Origin: Selenomonadaceae bacterium
Lineage (GTDB): Bacteria > Bacillota > Negativicutes > Selenomonadales > Selenomonadaceae
Reading direction: 5' to 3'
Length of the DNA: 8,921 nucleotides
Assembly (NCBI GenBank): GCA_017484235.1
Contig: JAFUTM010000234.1
Span: forward strand, 1-8,921
Within the stretch, counting starts at the first letter, position 1, and every line of letters begins with the position of its first letter. The notes below the pieces were generated by a model. It worked only from the letters and a program-made list of their open reading frames with translations, searched no databases and had not been told where the DNA came from. The translations under genes were made by a program, and so were the position numbers. Of this stretch, positions 6,487-8,921 are shown in pieces.

Positions 6487-8007
6487 TTATAAATTAAGAT
6501 TTTCCATTATGTTAAGTTCTTTGATGCGCAGATCATTTTTCATAAGCCAAACACTGAGCATATGTTCACTTATATATCCCATAGCTCTATTTGGTGGTTT
6601 TATATCCATCATTTTGCGGAATTCTTTTTCTGCAGGCAGCATAAACGAAAAGAACCATTCACAATAACTATCAAAAATATATTTGCGAGTTATTAGCATA
6701 TGACATCTGTATAATGATCTATTATTTCTGTGATAGTAAAAAGTATCCAGGTATTCGGGTTGAAAACGTTCAATCATCATCTCCGTTATTGCCATAGATA
6801 TTCGCGTCATTGACAAATCGAATGATCCAGAATAAGAATACCAATCACATATAAATGAAAAAGGATTTACAAGCAAAATATCGTATTTTTGTAGCAACTC
6901 TATTGCCTGTTGAGAAGTAATCATATTTTCAGGTAAAATCTCATTTGAATATGTATCCTTATTTGAAAAAAATCTTCTATAATGTGACAAGCCTACATAA
7001 TTGTGGGATGTATTTTTCCATATCCAATAGATGGCGGTCATTTCATTAAGGTAAGGATTGAGTTCTGAGATTGATTGCCCGCTGTCGTCACCTATATATC
7101 CAAGATCGTCATTCAGTTTACGTCCAGCGTGTATGATTTTATAATCTTTCGGCATATCTGGAATTGAAAATTTTTTATGTGTTACAACGTACATTGCAAA
7201 ATCTTCCGATTTATTTCTTTTTAAAAGAATCCACTTGCCATTTACACAAGGTATTACTTCTAATGACTGGAAATTTTTCAAAATAGTAGGCGCATTCATT
7301 ATATCATTAATATTTAAAGGTGAACGAATAAATATAATAAAGTTTTCTGTCATATTCATCAATTCCAGTATTTTAAGTGCTAAATTTTCAAAAATTCTTT
7401 CATCTGTCAATAATATTGCATCGTAATGTCTAAATCTGCATTCAATCAATGATTTATAAAATTTATTAAAAGTATTCGAGAAAATCGGATAAACATAGTC
7501 ACGTTCAGCTGCAATTCCTTCAATAACTATTGAAGCTGCAAAATTGGGTTTTACATAAACGGAATTATTTGCAAAAAATAAATCTATATCTAACAGAGAA
7601 TTTATATTTTTATTTTTCAATATTTGATACAATATATTCACGTTATTGAGAGAATGAAAATTATTTTTTACGTTTTGGAAGAAAAAATCAGCTGAAATGA
7701 TTCTGTCAGGATGTAAAACAAACTGAGATAGATAGGGAATCCAAGTCATCTGTTCTACTGGATTTAAAAATATAATATAATCAAATTCAGATCGATCAGC
7801 CATATCTTTTAGTGTATTAATATCAATAATTCTATTATCTAATAAGATTTTATTTTGCCTCATATCATAATTTTCATTGTCAAACTTACCCAAAAAAGAA
7901 ATTTGTCCTATAATATTATACCCCCCCCCCTCCATTTCTTGCGTCATGACGCGGAATTTAGCTATATCATCAACGATTAAAACTTTTGGCACATATACAT
8001 CTTTCAT
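6487..8007 (-). CDS. DUF4422 glycosyltransferase-like protein with G10 tract, probably phase-variable
   Basis: A 506-residue paralogue of the next gene with the same three parts: an N-terminal Rossmann-like region (PKVLIVDDIAKFR, IIGQISFLG, FDYIIFLN); a degenerate methyltransferase-like middle (LLDIDLFFANNS, HYDAILLTDER, GKWILLKR; SAM glycine loop lost); and a DUF4422 domain from about residue 272 (YVVTHKK, IIHAGRKL, IGDDSGQSISELN, NEMTAIYWIWKN, VGLSHYRRFF). A surface-glycan glycosyltransferase role is inferred from DUF4422; donor and acceptor are unknown. ATG 8007 has an excellent GGAGGA (8015-8020) seven bases upstream, so the in-frame TTG 8022 inside that site is not the start. Codons 26-29 (E-G-G-G) are written with ten consecutive G. 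The gene is in frame as sequenced, but a one-base change ends translation after 30 or 32 residues. It starts 50 bases after ispE and is clearly more AT-rich than it. Confidence 0.87.
   Translation of the reverse strand: MKDVYVPKVLIVDDIAKFRVMTQEMEGGGYNIIGQISFLGKFDNENYDMRQNKILLDNRIIDINTLKDMADRSEFDYIIFLNPVEQMTWIPYLSQFVLHPDRIISADFFFQNVKNNFHSLNNVNILYQILKNKNINSLLDIDLFFANNSVYVKPNFAASIVIEGIAAERDYVYPIFSNTFNKFYKSLIECRFRHYDAILLTDERIFENLALKILELMNMTENFIIFIRSPLNINDIMNAPTILKNFQSLEVIPCVNGKWILLKRNKSEDFAMYVVTHKKFSIPDMPKDYKIIHAGRKLNDDLGYIGDDSGQSISELNPYLNEMTAIYWIWKNTSHNYVGLSHYRRFFSNKDTYSNEILPENMITSQQAIELLQKYDILLVNPFSFICDWYSYSGSFDLSMTRISMAITEMMIERFQPEYLDTFYYHRNNRSLYRCHMLITRKYIFDSYCEWFFSFMLPAEKEFRKMMDIKPPNRAMGYISEHMLSVWLMKNDLRIKELNIMENLNL
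7921..7930 (-). repeat. Homopolymeric G10 tract (C10 on + strand) inside the DUF4422 gene
   Basis: Ten uninterrupted C on the + strand read as ten G in the coding strand, at bases 78-87 of the gene. It is the only long G/C homopolymer in the window and stands in AT-rich surroundings. Tracts of this length are prone to slipped-strand gain or loss. At G11 the next codons are GTA TAA (stop). At G9 they are GGT ATA ATA TTA TAG (stop). Only G10, or a change by a multiple of three, gives the full protein. A sequencing or assembly miscount of the run is possible. Confidence 0.9.
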
Positions 8008-8014
8008 AAAATTA

Positions 8015-8020
8015 TCCTCC
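8015..8020 (-). promoter_or_regulatory. Ribosome binding site that fixes the start of the phase-variable DUF4422 gene
   Basis: GGAGGA on the - strand lies seven bases before ATG 8007. The alternative in-frame TTG (8020-8022) overlaps it and would have no site of its own. This places the G10 tract close to the true N-terminus. The rest of the 50-base gap to ispE shows no convincing promoter or terminator, so read-through from ispE is likely. Confidence 0.8.
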
Positions 8021-8057
8021 AATTATCAGATTTTTTATAAGATTCTTCTCGTCCGAT

Positions 8058-8921
8058 TTAATTTTCAATTCTTCCGATGGTTTTCGTTACAAAAACCTGC
8101 GTACCGGAATTTTTGAACGATTCGGCAATTTTAACAGCATCTTCTTGAGTCTTGGCAATGCCAAATACTGTCGGGCCGCTGCCACTCATCATAGCAGCAA
8201 TCGCACCGGCTTCCAGCATCTTTTCTTTGTATGAAAGTATAGCTGGATATTTTTTTGCTGCCACGTGTTCTAACACATTAAACATGAGTTCGCCGACTGC
8301 TTCATAATCACTGAGATTGATTGCCTCACAAATTGCAAGATTGTCTGGGTGTTCAGAGCTTCGGTCGGAGTCATATGTTTTGTATGCCCACGCTGTTGGA
8401 ATTGCACCGCGCAATTTAACTAAAACAACCGGCACGTTTATTAAGTCCGGCAGACGTTTCAACTTCTCACCACGACCAGAGGCAAGACAGGTGCCACCAA
8501 TAATACAAAATGGCACATCAGAACCAATTTTTAAACCAATTTCGCATAGTTCATCTGTTGTAAGGTGCAAGTTAAAAAGCTGATTCATTCCTCTTATAAC
8601 CGCCGCTGCATCAGTGCTACCGCCTGCCAGACCTGCGGCAATTGGAATTTTTTTTGTAAGCCGTATAAAAATGCCATTATCTAATTTACAATAGTCAATC
8701 ACAGCCTTAGCCGCACGGTAAGCCAAATTGTTTTCATTGACGGTCAGTGTTTCACCACCGGAAACCGCAGAAGCGTCCATTTCTAATTTAATACCGCTAT
8801 CCATTTTAGCCAGTTCTATATTATCAGCAAGCTCGATTGATTGAAGAATCATTTCAACTTCGTGATAGCCGTCCTCACGTGTTCCAAGTATGTCAAGTGT
8901 CAAATTTATTTTCGCATTTGC
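8058..8921 (-). CDS. ispE: 4-diphosphocytidyl-2-C-methyl-D-erythritol kinase, missing only its first few codons
   Basis: The open frame continues through the window edge. The first visible residues are ANAKINLTLDILG, the conserved IspE N-terminus with its substrate lysine, so only about five to eight residues are missing. A TTG at 8903 is the leucine of AKINL and not a start. The 287 visible residues show the GHMP-kinase ATP loop PIAAGLAGGSTDAA (93-106), the catalytic aspartate in IGSDVPF (D135), and the C-terminal motif MMSGSGPTVFG (244-254). The enzyme phosphorylates CDP-methylerythritol at its 2-hydroxyl with ATP, the fourth step of the cytoplasmic MEP route to isoprenoids. It is the first visible gene of the minus-strand run and probably its promoter-proximal housekeeping member. 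Its base composition is more balanced than that of the DUF4422 genes behind it. Confidence 0.96.
   Translation of the reverse strand, partial: ANAKINLTLDILGTREDGYHEVEMILQSIELADNIELAKMDSGIKLEMDASAVSGGETLTVNENNLAYRAAKAVIDYCKLDNGIFIRLTKKIPIAAGLAGGSTDAAAVIRGMNQLFNLHLTTDELCEIGLKIGSDVPFCIIGGTCLASGRGEKLKRLPDLINVPVVLVKLRGAIPTAWAYKTYDSDRSSEHPDNLAICEAINLSDYEAVGELMFNVLEHVAAKKYPAILSYKEKMLEAGAIAAMMSGSGPTVFGIAKTQEDAVKIAESFKNSGTQVFVTKTIGRIEN

Noticed and set aside
7965..8007. KVLIVDD at the N-terminus of the phase-variable DUF4422 protein looks like a response-regulator receiver start
   Set aside because: The conserved phospho-acceptor aspartate and lysine of a receiver are not found at the expected spacing, and the paralogue reads KVIVAGS at the same place. 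It is a Rossmann-like first strand.

Overview
The window looks like chromosomal DNA from an AT-rich anaerobe of the Bacillota, most probably the Negativicutes (Selenomonas/Phascolarctobacterium-like). This rests on the style of the IspE and FadR-type GntR proteins and on the carboxynorspermidine route to polyamines. It is an inference from family resemblance, as no rRNA or other marker is present. The window is almost fully coding: eight genes, two of them cut by the window edges, and no gene-free stretch above 150 bases.

Left part, + strand (1-2919). A truncated carboxynorspermidine synthase (saccharopine-dehydrogenase-like), a small VapD-type Cas2-like ribonuclease, and nspC (carboxynorspermidine decarboxylase) form a tight operon. 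vapD sits 12 bases after the first gene and overlaps nspC by 8 bases. The two enzymes condense aspartate semialdehyde with a diamine and then decarboxylate the product to spermidine or norspermidine. The ribonuclease between them is unexpected. A LysR-type regulator follows behind an extended -10 promoter overlapped by a perfect inverted repeat. A GC-rich hairpin at 2971-3025, with T-runs on both strands, closes this part and the converging minus-strand operon.

Right part, - strand (8921 down to 3034). In transcription order: ispE (isoprenoid precursor synthesis, cut at its first few codons), two paralogous ~510-residue proteins ending in a DUF4422 glycosyltransferase-like domain, a Gfo/Idh/MocA oxidoreductase, an 80-base palindromic repeat, and a GntR/FadR-family regulator. 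The two DUF4422 genes are visibly more AT-rich than ispE and the GntR gene, and look like a surface-glycan cassette placed between two housekeeping-type genes.

The most striking feature is an uninterrupted run of ten G (7921-7930, read on the - strand), about 80 bases into the first DUF4422 gene. The gene is in frame at G10. A gain or a loss of one G leads to a stop within one to four codons. This is the layout of a phase-variable (contingency) switch; the paralogue immediately downstream lacks the tract. The predicted system is therefore a surface-sugar modification module with one switchable and one constant copy.
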